Assembly (NCBI GenBank): GCA_905235805.1
Contig: CAJOMV010000028.1
Location: 1-64,000, forward strand
From: an uncultured Ruminiclostridium sp.
Lineage (GTDB): Bacteria > Bacillota > Clostridia > Oscillospirales > Ruminococcaceae
DNA length: 64,000 nt
Reading direction: 5' to 3'
Of this stretch, positions 8,771 through 17,221 are shown in pieces. The notes under the pieces were generated by a model. That model was not told the DNA's origin and did not search any database. It was given only the letters and a program-made list of their open reading frames with translations. Each line of letters opens with the position of its first letter. The first letter of the stretch is position 1. The translations under genes were made by a program, and so were the position numbers.

Positions 8771-10234
8771 TTATTTGTTCATATATTTCGTTTTATGAAC
8801 AGCAAGCTTTACTACGCGATAAGCGCCGTTATAGATACCGGAGCGCTTCGCGATCTCGATGTTGTTGCACATTTTCTCGATAATATCGCCGTTACGCTGT
8901 ATCAGGTCGAGCATAGCACAGGTCTCGGCGGGGGTAGCGCATTCATAGGTACCGTCGCCAAGCTCCGCGGAGCGGATAGCGCCCCATGCCTCGTGACCGC
9001 CGACACGCTTGATCATCAGCTTGGGGATAGGGTAGAACGCGAGCTCGCTGGGCTTTGTGATGAGAACATCGGAGCAGCGCATGAGCAGGTTTGTGGAGTA
9101 AACGGCTGCGAAGATGTCGGAGTGGCAGAAAGCGTGGATACCTGTCACCTCGCCGTCGTATGCCTCCTCGGTAAATCTGCGCGTAGCCTCGAAATCGTCG
9201 AAGTGCTCCGTCACAAGCCCTCTCATCTGCGGGATCTCACTGAGCAGTGCGTCCCATACATTCCTGTGGTCGCCGACGTTCACGAAGAGTACAGCATTGC
9301 CCGCCTTGATCTCGGGGAGGAGCTTTCTGATGATAGCTACGAAGATCTCCTTCTGCGCGCCGGCACCGCCTACGGACATGAGCCAGCGCTTTGCGCCGTT
9401 TGAGGCTCTTTCTCTGCGCTTGTCGCAGTCTGCCTCGATATTGCTTACGAGCTCGTGGTCGATGTAATGACCTGTGTAGGCGATAGAGGTGCGGGGCATG
9501 GGGTTGAGTATACGCTTGCCGCCCATACCGCGGAGTGCGCGGTAGCCGAGGTAAGCGGAAGGGGTCTGTACTGTATGGATAGCGCCCTCGGAGAGGTGCA
9601 GAGCCATAGGCCAGTTATCGGGTACAGCGTTCACGACGTTGGTAAGCCCCGCGTGGACGGCTGCCTGTGACGGCCATACATGTGTGGCGATATAGGGGAT
9701 ATCCTTTGGCAGGTCCCGGAAAACAGGCACCATTAGCTCTGCTGTTTTCTGGTCGCTGCAATTGTAGGTTATGCGGCGGAAGCCCTCGCTGTTGAGCGGC
9801 TCCCAAACGAGCTTGTTGAACAGCGGTATGGACTGGGACAGCCTTGAGCCGAGGGAATAGAGGTCGTTCTGCCCGGCGATTATCTTTCCGCAGGTGGTGT
9901 TGCCAAAGGAGCAGAGGTCGAACCAGTACGGCTCATAGCCCATAGCGCGGGCGGCGGACGCCATTGCCATGGAAATACGGTAATGACCGAAGCCCATTCT
10001 GATATTTCCTATAATAACGCTCTTCCTGTTGAACTCGACCTCCTTGGTCCCGGAGATATGGAGCTGCTGAATACCGAGAGCGTCGCCCACCGCGGGAGCG
10101 GGGGAAGCGGAGAGGTGATAGATCTTGCCGGAATCGTCGCCGTACTTGCGTATGAATTTCTGCTTGCCGGCAACAGCCTTTCTGTAAGCGCTTTCCGACA
10201 TTTCGTTCCCGAAGATGACCTTTGACTTGTCCAT
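8771..10234 (-). CDS. GT-B-fold glycosyltransferase-like protein (MGDG synthase/UDP-glycosyltransferase-like), function unknown
   Basis: IGNIRMGFGHYRISMAMASAARAMGYEPYWFD Rossmann/GT-B-like N-terminus; RWLMSVGGAGAQKE; ITKPSELAFYPIPKLMI resembling a GT-B C-terminal donor-site region. Confidence 0.6.
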   Translation of the reverse strand: MDKSKVIFGNEMSESAYRKAVAGKQKFIRKYGDDSGKIYHLSASPAPAVGDALGIQQLHISGTKEVEFNRKSVIIGNIRMGFGHYRISMAMASAARAMGYEPYWFDLCSFGNTTCGKIIAGQNDLYSLGSRLSQSIPLFNKLVWEPLNSEGFRRITYNCSDQKTAELMVPVFRDLPKDIPYIATHVWPSQAAVHAGLTNVVNAVPDNWPMALHLSEGAIHTVQTPSAYLGYRALRGMGGKRILNPMPRTSIAYTGHYIDHELVSNIEADCDKRRERASNGAKRWLMSVGGAGAQKEIFVAIIRKLLPEIKAGNAVLFVNVGDHRNVWDALLSEIPQMRGLVTEHFDDFEATRRFTEEAYDGEVTGIHAFCHSDIFAAVYSTNLLMRCSDVLITKPSELAFYPIPKLMIKRVGGHEAWGAIRSAELGDGTYECATPAETCAMLDLIQRNGDIIEKMCNNIEIAKRSGIYNGAYRVVKLAVHKTKYMNK

Positions 10235-10297
10235 GATAATTTCCTCCGTTTTTTATGAAATAATTTACCGAAACCTATTGACAAAATGAGATAAATG

Positions 10298-10352
10298 TGA
10301 TAGACTGTATATCAGATGATAGATTGACTATCACTTGATACATAGTGTATCA
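10298..10352. promoter_or_regulatory. Three tandem operator-like dyads TGATA-N7-TATCA, 19-bp spaced
   Basis: 10298-10314 TGATAGACTGTATATCA; 10317-10333 TGATAGATTGACTATCA; 10336-10352 TGATACATAGTGTATCA. Confidence 0.8.
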
Positions 10353-10372
10353 CATTTTCGGAGGTTTGTCAA

Positions 10373-11038
10373 GTGATAAATGAAATTTCTTCTGAATTTT
10401 CTCCGAAATATCTCAGGGATAAGCGAATGGAGCGGGCTGTGTCGGTCTGCGCGGCTCTGTTCCTCGAACACGGCATCGAGAAGATAAAAATGACCGATAT
10501 AGCCGAGGAAAGCGGTATCGGAGTGGCGACGCTCTACCGGTACTTCGGCACCAAATCGGGAATATCGGCAGCCGCGATGACCTACCTGTGGAACGACCTG
10601 AAGCAGTTGTTCGGCGGGGTGTTCGATTCGGAGACTTTTACGGGGCAGACAGGCATAAAGCAGATACGCGACCTGCTCCGTATGTTTATAGTAATGTATT
10701 CCGCGCATAAGGACTTCATGAAGCTTCTCGGCGAGTTCGACCGCATGATACTCGACGAGGGCTTCCCTAAGGAGGAGCTCGCGGATTACGAGCGCTCGGT
10801 CATCAATTTCTACCCGGTATTCGAGAGCGCCTTTAAAAAAGGTATAGAGGACGGTACCGTGAGAGCAGCCGCTGACCCGGAGCTCTTCTATATCACACAC
10901 GCGCATTCCCTTATGGAGATGTGCAAAAAGTTCATCAACGGCGAGATACTTCCGTCGGACGACTTCTCGGGCGCCGAGAGGGAGCTCGAAATGCTGATAG
11001 ACTGCGCCGTAAGTTATCTGGAAGTTCCGGCACGATAA
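10373..11038 (+). CDS. TetR/AcrR family transcriptional regulator
   Basis: GTG start after GGAGG; HTH region KIKMTDIAEESGIGVATLYRYFGTKSGI. Confidence 0.93.
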   Translation: MINEISSEFSPKYLRDKRMERAVSVCAALFLEHGIEKIKMTDIAEESGIGVATLYRYFGTKSGISAAAMTYLWNDLKQLFGGVFDSETFTGQTGIKQIRDLLRMFIVMYSAHKDFMKLLGEFDRMILDEGFPKEELADYERSVINFYPVFESAFKKGIEDGTVRAAADPELFYITHAHSLMEMCKKFINGEILPSDDFSGAERELEMLIDCAVSYLEVPAR

Positions 11039-11056
11039 AACAGGGAGGGTACAGAA

Positions 11057-12586
11057 ATGGAAAAGAAAATTGCAAGCAATAAGGTACTGTGGATATTCGC
11101 CATAGGTCAGCTCGGCTGGTCGATACTGGCGGGTATCATCTCAAACTGGCTGGTGTTCTTCTATCAGCCCACCGCCGAGGAGATAGCCCACGGTCAGACT
11201 GCGTGGATCCCGCAGGGTACATTTATAGGTCTCACCGCCATAGGTCTAATCACAGCCTTCGGACGTATCTTCGATGCGGTCACCGACCCGCTGATAGCCG
11301 GTAAATCCGACCGACTGAAGCATAAGCTCGGCAGACGCATTCCCTTTATGAGATTTGCGGCTCTGCCCTTCGGCGTAGTAACGGTGCTCATCTTCGTTTC
11401 CCCGATAGCGGAGGCGCAGAATCCCGTGAACGTCATTGCCCTGTTCGTGTTCGCGATGCTGTTCTACCTGTGCATGACCTGCTACTGCACTCCGTATAAC
11501 GCTCTTATCCCAGAGCTCGGACGCACTCAGAACACCCGCATAAACCTCTCGACCTTCATCTCAGTCACATATTTCTTCGGTACAGCGGTAGCTTACCTTG
11601 TACCGAATATCGCGGCATTCTTCATGACCGGGCTCACTCCCGATGAAGCGGTACAGTGGTATGGCGGCAAGGACGCCATGGTCAGCAAGCTCGGAGAGAC
11701 CCTCTCCAATCAGATAATCAGCGGCGACTTCACCGTTTACTCCAACTACGCCGACGCGTACCGTATCACAGTCGGTATCCTCGCTGTTGTTGCGGTTATC
11801 TGTATGTTCATACCCGCATTCCTTATCGACGAGAACACCTACGCTGACACCACTCCCACCGAGACACCCGCGTTCAAGTCTCTCGCCGCGACCTTCAAAA
11901 ACAAGGATTTCCGGCTGTTCGTCTGCTCCGATATCCTTTACTGGGTAGGTCTCACACTGTTCCAGACAGGTCTTTCGTTCTATATCACAGTCCTCATGGG
12001 TCTTGAGGCGTCATGGACCTTCCCGCTGTTCGCGGTCATGACTGTCATGTCGCTGGTATGCTATCCGGCGGTAAACATTCTGGCGAAGAAGCTCGGCAAG
12101 AAGAAGCTGATATCCTTCGCGTTCATGTTCTTTGCGGTGACCTTCATTGTAACGGCTTTCGCGGGTATTCTCCCGATACCGGGCGTCGCATACGGCATAA
12201 TCGTCGCGGTGCTCGCGTCCATTCCCATGGCGATCCTCGGCATACTCCCGCAGGCAGTGGTCGCGGATATCTCCGAGGCTGACAAGATAGACACGGGAGA
12301 GAGCAGACAGGGTATGTTCTACGCCGCGCGCACCTTCGCGTTCAAGCTCGGACAGTCCCTCGCGATGCTGATATTCACAAGCGTCGCGCTCATAAATGCC
12401 GAAGTCCCCGTAGGTGAAGCGGGCTACGGTCTCGGTTACAGACTTACCGCTGTGATAGCAACAGTTCTTTGCCTGCTCGGTGGATTTGTATTCTTCCGCT
12501 ACAACGAGAAGGGCGTTATCGGCAAGATAACCGCTGCGGCACCCGAGGAGAAGGCAGAGGAGAAGTCGGAGGACGAGAATGCTTAA
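11057..12586 (+). CDS. MFS transporter, glycoside-pentoside-hexuronide (GPH) cation symporter type
   Basis: 12-TM pattern; FGRIFDAVTDPLIAGKSDRLKHKLGRRIPFMR motif typical of GPH/MelB family. Confidence 0.88.
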   Translation: MEKKIASNKVLWIFAIGQLGWSILAGIISNWLVFFYQPTAEEIAHGQTAWIPQGTFIGLTAIGLITAFGRIFDAVTDPLIAGKSDRLKHKLGRRIPFMRFAALPFGVVTVLIFVSPIAEAQNPVNVIALFVFAMLFYLCMTCYCTPYNALIPELGRTQNTRINLSTFISVTYFFGTAVAYLVPNIAAFFMTGLTPDEAVQWYGGKDAMVSKLGETLSNQIISGDFTVYSNYADAYRITVGILAVVAVICMFIPAFLIDENTYADTTPTETPAFKSLAATFKNKDFRLFVCSDILYWVGLTLFQTGLSFYITVLMGLEASWTFPLFAVMTVMSLVCYPAVNILAKKLGKKKLISFAFMFFAVTFIVTAFAGILPIPGVAYGIIVAVLASIPMAILGILPQAVVADISEADKIDTGESRQGMFYAARTFAFKLGQSLAMLIFTSVALINAEVPVGEAGYGLGYRLTAVIATVLCLLGGFVFFRYNEKGVIGKITAAAPEEKAEEKSEDENA

Positions 12587-14219
12587 GCTTATAGATGTAA
12601 AATTCGCATATAAGGTCGACGGAAAGGGCTACGCCGTTACAACGTCCGAGAGCACGGGGAATTCCCGTGTCAGCCTCGACGTGTATGACGACGGCGAGGT
12701 GTTCAGAGCCTCTGTCAAAACAAGGAGCGAAATAGAGATAGTCAAGCTCGCGGCGCGCTTCGAGTATGATTTCCGCGAAACAGACCGCATTTTCCTCAAC
12801 GGCTATCAGTCCTGGACAGACAGCTATGAGCATACCATTTATGACACCGAGCACGGCATAGATCACGTTCCGGAGCCCCTGAACGGCAGGTACGCGTTCA
12901 ACGCCTACGGTGACTACGATTTCGTGAAGTATGTCCGCAGAAAGGGCAGACTGCATGGCTTCTCATACGGATATGTAAAGGACAGCTTCGGCAGATTCGA
13001 CCTTATCGGCTCGCTGAACGAGAGCTCCGGCTTCACGGTGATCAAAACAGATACAGCGAAAAAGACCATAACAGTGGAGAAGGACTGCTCCGGTCTGCAC
13101 ATCACCGACAGCTACGACGGTATCGCCGTTTATATGGGCAGCGGCTCCGAAAATGAGGTATTTGACCGCTATTTCGAGCTCATGAGCATACCTCCGACCT
13201 CCGAGAAGCCCATATTCGGCTACACGAGCTGGTACAGGCATTATCAGGATATCTGCGAGAGTTATCTGCTTGATGACCTCGAGGGGATAAAGACCTGCGG
13301 CTTCAAGGCGGACGTGTTCCAGATAGACGACGGTTATCAGACAGCCGTAGGCGACTGGCTGAGCATAGATATGTCGAAGTTCCCGAACGGTATGAGACCC
13401 CTTGCCGAGCGCATAGCCGCTGAGGGAATGACTCCCGGGCTGTGGCTTGCGCCCTTTGTCTGTGAGTTTAAGTCGGAGATGTTCACCGAGCACCCGGACT
13501 GGCTGCTTAAGGACGAGAACGGCGCGCCTGTCAGGGCAGGCTGCAACTGGAGCAACCAGTACGCGCTTGATATATATAATGAGGAGTTCCGCGACTATCT
13601 CCGCGAGGTATTCCGCACAGTGACCGAGGAATGGGGATTTGAGCTGCTCAAGCTCGATTTCCTGTATGCTGCCTGCATACTTCCCCGCAGGGACAAGACC
13701 CGCGGCAGGGTAATGGCGGACGGCATGGATCTGCTGCGCGAGCTTGCGGGAGGCGCAAAGATCCTCGGCTGCGGCGTTCCTATGGCATCTGCTTTCGGAA
13801 CAGTCGATTTCTGCCGTATCGGCACCGACGTAACGCCCGAATGGGACGGACAGGATTACATGAAGCTGTTCCACCGTGAGCGTCCTAGTACCAAGTACAG
13901 TATCCTCAATTCCGTGTTCCGCCGTCAGCTCAGCGGGCGCGCGTTCATTAATGACCCCGATGTGTTCATGCTTCGCGATACCGACAACAGCATGAGCGTA
14001 AAGCAGCGCCGCACCCTTGCGGAGATCAACGCGATGTGCGGGGGAGTGCTCTTCAACTCAGACAACATGGGCGAGTACGGGGAAGCGCAGAACGAAATGT
14101 TCGCTGACCTTATGCTGCTCCACGGCTCCCGGGTGCTTTCCGCCGAGCTTGACGGCAGCCGCCTTACGATAGCCGCCGAAAAGGACGGCAGGAACTTTAT
14201 CCGCGAATATACCGTGTGA
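12579..14219 (+). CDS. GH36-type alpha-galactosidase
   Basis: FLNGYQSWTDSYE, GYTSWYRHYQDI, FQIDDGYQTAVGDW, TPGLWLAPFVCE, LLKLDFLYAACILP; overlaps upstream gene by 8 bp. Confidence 0.85.
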   Translation: MLKLIDVKFAYKVDGKGYAVTTSESTGNSRVSLDVYDDGEVFRASVKTRSEIEIVKLAARFEYDFRETDRIFLNGYQSWTDSYEHTIYDTEHGIDHVPEPLNGRYAFNAYGDYDFVKYVRRKGRLHGFSYGYVKDSFGRFDLIGSLNESSGFTVIKTDTAKKTITVEKDCSGLHITDSYDGIAVYMGSGSENEVFDRYFELMSIPPTSEKPIFGYTSWYRHYQDICESYLLDDLEGIKTCGFKADVFQIDDGYQTAVGDWLSIDMSKFPNGMRPLAERIAAEGMTPGLWLAPFVCEFKSEMFTEHPDWLLKDENGAPVRAGCNWSNQYALDIYNEEFRDYLREVFRTVTEEWGFELLKLDFLYAACILPRRDKTRGRVMADGMDLLRELAGGAKILGCGVPMASAFGTVDFCRIGTDVTPEWDGQDYMKLFHRERPSTKYSILNSVFRRQLSGRAFINDPDVFMLRDTDNSMSVKQRRTLAEINAMCGGVLFNSDNMGEYGEAQNEMFADLMLLHGSRVLSAELDGSRLTIAAEKDGRNFIREYTV

Positions 14220-14240
14220 GATAATATATGAGAATACAGA

Positions 14241-14272
14241 AAGCCTGTCATATAGTGCTGTATGACAGGCTT
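14241..14272 (+). terminator. Intrinsic terminator after GH36 gene
   Basis: AAGCCTGTCATA ... TATGACAGGCTTTTGTTTTTTT. Confidence 0.85.
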
Positions 14273-14372
14273 TTGTTTTTTTCGGTCAAATCTGTACAGC
14301 CTCCGCCGGCTGCATGGCGAAGCTGTTAAGTTCGGGCTCAACCCCTTTTTTGCAAAAATTTCGGTGTACATA

Positions 14373-14401
14373 TTGCAATAAATAATAATTTATGGTATAA
14401 T
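14373..14401 (+). promoter_or_regulatory. Promoter TTGCAA-N17-TATAAT upstream of DUF1015 gene
   Basis: -35 14373-14378, -10 14396-14401. Confidence 0.6.
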
Positions 14402-14459
14402 AAACTAAATATGTAAACTGACATAATATGCATAAGTAAATACGGAGGTTCGGATATTT

Positions 14460-15725
14460 ATGAAAACTGCATTCACGGCTGCCGATATACTGCTGCCCGA
14501 AAACGCCGACATGGAGAAGTGGGCGGTAGATGCCTGCGACCAGTACACGGGAGAGCCCGAATACTGGGCGAGGGTAGAGCAGCGGGTGGGGGACGCGCCA
14601 TCTACGCTGAAGCTCATACTCCCGGAGGTGTATCTTGAGGAGACTGATGTTGACAAGCGTATCGACAAGATACACGAGAATATGAAAGCTATGCTGGACG
14701 GCGGCATATTCAAGGAATACCGCGATGCACTTATCTATATTGAGCGCGTACAGTCCGACGGTATGGTGCGCAAGGGGATAGTGGGAGCCCTCGACCTCGA
14801 GGAATACGACTACCGCAAGGGGAGCACCTCCGCGGTGCGCGCTACAGAGGCAACAGTGCCGGAGCGTATCCCACCCCGCCTGAAGGTACGAATGGGAGCG
14901 CCCATTGAGCTGCCGCACGTTATGGTGCTGATAGACGACGCGGATATGACGGTGATAGAGCCCTGCAAGAAGATACGAGAGACTTCAGAGCCGCTGTATG
15001 ATACTTCATTAATGGAGGGCGGCGGCAGGATAAAGGGCTGGCTGCTGGACGACAAGCTGAAAGAGAGCGTATATGACGCGCTGTACAAGCTCGGAGATAA
15101 TGACGCATTCAACAAAAAGTACAATATATCGGGCTATCCGACACTTCTGTACGCTGTGGGCGACGGAAACCATTCCCTCGCTACCGCGAAGGAGTACTAC
15201 AACCGCCTGAAAGCCGCCAATCCCGGACAAGACCTCTCCGATCACCCGGCAAGATACGCACTTGTAGAGATCGTCAATCTCCACAGCCCCGCGCTGCGCT
15301 TTGAGGCGATACAGCGAATAGTTACGGGTATCGACCCCGAGAAATTCATGGCGGAGGCTAAGACCCGCCTAAAGCTCGACCACAACGAGCTGTCCAGTCA
15401 GCGCCTTATTGCCGTATGGGGCGGCAGGGAAAGGCTCTACTATATCCATAACCGCACCTCGGAGCTCTCTGTCGGCAGCCTGCAGGAATACATAGACTGG
15501 TACATAGCGGGAAACGGCGGAAAGGTGGATTATATCCACGGCGCGGATATTGTCAGGAAGCTTGCCGCGCGCCCGAACAGCGTCGGCTTCATACTGCCGG
15601 ATATGCAGAAATCCGAGCTTTTCCCGACGGTCATCAAGGACGGAGCTCTGCCGCGAAAGACCTTTTCAATGGGTCACGCGGCGGATAAGAGATTTTACGT
15701 TGAATGCAGAAAAATAGTCAAGTAA
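14460..15725 (+). CDS. DUF1015 family protein
   Basis: MKTAFTAADILLPENADMEKWAVDACDQYTGEPEYW and ADGNHSLATA-like VGDGNHSLATAKEYY. Confidence 0.88.
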   Translation: MKTAFTAADILLPENADMEKWAVDACDQYTGEPEYWARVEQRVGDAPSTLKLILPEVYLEETDVDKRIDKIHENMKAMLDGGIFKEYRDALIYIERVQSDGMVRKGIVGALDLEEYDYRKGSTSAVRATEATVPERIPPRLKVRMGAPIELPHVMVLIDDADMTVIEPCKKIRETSEPLYDTSLMEGGGRIKGWLLDDKLKESVYDALYKLGDNDAFNKKYNISGYPTLLYAVGDGNHSLATAKEYYNRLKAANPGQDLSDHPARYALVEIVNLHSPALRFEAIQRIVTGIDPEKFMAEAKTRLKLDHNELSSQRLIAVWGGRERLYYIHNRTSELSVGSLQEYIDWYIAGNGGKVDYIHGADIVRKLAARPNSVGFILPDMQKSELFPTVIKDGALPRKTFSMGHAADKRFYVECRKIVK

Positions 15726-15743
15726 ATAACGGAGGTAACCACA

Positions 15744-16742
15744 ATGAGCAAAACTGCGAAGAAAATAACAGCATTTTTATTGTCGATCATCATGGTACTG
15801 GCTGCCGCCTTCATCGCGATACCTCCGGTAAAAGCGGCTGCGGTATCGGAGGTGATAACCTATAAGCTCACCTACACGACGAAGTACGCTAAGCTGAAGC
15901 TTACCCCTCGTAACAGCTCAAACACGATATACTACACAACTAACGGCACTCAGCCTACCACAGCCTCGAAAAAGTACACCGGCACTCTCGCAGCGTCAAA
16001 GTCTGTGCTTGTCCGCGCCGCGGAATACAACAAGAGCGGCTCCAAGGTCGCGACTATAAGGCTCACGCTTTGTCCGCGCGTACTCACACCGGATATCTCG
16101 GTCAGCACCTCGGGCGGCGTCAAGTATCTCACTGTCATGACTGCCACACCCGACGCGGTGATATACTACACCACAGACGGGACTGTACCGACTAAGAATT
16201 CCAGAAAGTACACGGGTGCTGTCAGATACACCTCCGGTGCGGTATATGTATTCCGCGGCTTTAAAACGGGCTTTACCTCAAGTCAGTCCATAGCATATTC
16301 CGACGAGGACGAGGTAGAAGAAGAAGAGATCGAAGCGAAGGAAGAGACCCCGGCAGGCTTTACGGCAACAGCGGATCAGGAAAGAGTCCTCAAGCTGATG
16401 AATGAGGAACGCGCCGCTGCCGGAGCGGGTACTCTGACGCTTGACGAAACTCTCTGCAAGGCTGCCGCGGTAAGAGCGGAGGAGATCTCCCGGAAATTCA
16501 GCCACGAGCGTCCCGACGGAACAAGATATGTTGCTGTGCTCGAGAGCTTGGGCATAATCAACAAAGCCTCCGCGGAGAATATCGCGGAAGGATATCTCAC
16601 AGCGGATGAGGTAATGAAAGGCTGGATGAATTCCTCAGGACACCGCAGGAACATACTCAACAGCACATACACCCATATAGGTATAGCAAAGTATACCGTC
16701 GGCGGCAGAAGCTACTGGGTGCAGATATTCGGAGCGCTCTGA
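15744..16742 (+). CDS. Secreted CAP (SCP/YkwD) domain protein with two chitobiase C-terminal-like repeats
   Basis: Signal peptide; IYYTTNGTQPTTASKKYTG and IYYTTDGTVPTKNSRKYTG repeats; CAP region LMNEERAAAG...FSHERPDGTRY...AENIAEGY...SSGHRRNILNSTYTHIGIA. Confidence 0.92.
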   Translation: MSKTAKKITAFLLSIIMVLAAAFIAIPPVKAAAVSEVITYKLTYTTKYAKLKLTPRNSSNTIYYTTNGTQPTTASKKYTGTLAASKSVLVRAAEYNKSGSKVATIRLTLCPRVLTPDISVSTSGGVKYLTVMTATPDAVIYYTTDGTVPTKNSRKYTGAVRYTSGAVYVFRGFKTGFTSSQSIAYSDEDEVEEEEIEAKEETPAGFTATADQERVLKLMNEERAAAGAGTLTLDETLCKAAAVRAEEISRKFSHERPDGTRYVAVLESLGIINKASAENIAEGYLTADEVMKGWMNSSGHRRNILNSTYTHIGIAKYTVGGRSYWVQIFGAL

Positions 16743-16745
16743 TAG

Positions 16746-17111
16746 ATGATACACAACGAAGAAAAAATGCCCTCGTGCGAGTTCCACCATGTCCACGAGG
16801 ATACTCTGAAAAGAATAAGCGCGGTAATGCCGGACGAGGATTCCTTGTTCGACCTTGCCGAGCTTTACAAGATATTCGGTGACAGCACCCGCATAAAGAT
16901 ACTGTATGCGCTGTTTGAATCGGAGCTCTGTGTCTGCGACATAGCCACCCTCATCGGCGCGAGTATGTCCGCTGTGTCTCATCAGCTCCGCATACTCAAG
17001 CAGGCGAGTCTCGTCTCCTACCGACGCGACGGCAAGACTGTATTCTACTCTCTTGCCGACGACCATGTGCGCTCTATCCTCGGACAAGGAATGGAGCATA
17101 TAAGTGAATAG
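16746..17111 (+). CDS. ArsR/SmtB family metal-type transcriptional repressor
   Basis: ELCVCDIATLIGASMSAVSHQLRILKQASLVSYRRDGKTVFYSLAD. Confidence 0.93.
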   Translation: MIHNEEKMPSCEFHHVHEDTLKRISAVMPDEDSLFDLAELYKIFGDSTRIKILYALFESELCVCDIATLIGASMSAVSHQLRILKQASLVSYRRDGKTVFYSLADDHVRSILGQGMEHISE

Positions 17112-17221
17112 TGAAAAATGAACAGCGGATAGTTTATAGTACCTGTATTACTCATCTCTGTTCTGTGTATTTTTTTATAATGTGTAATTTTTAGAACATA
17201 GAAGGATAAAAAGGCAGTTTT

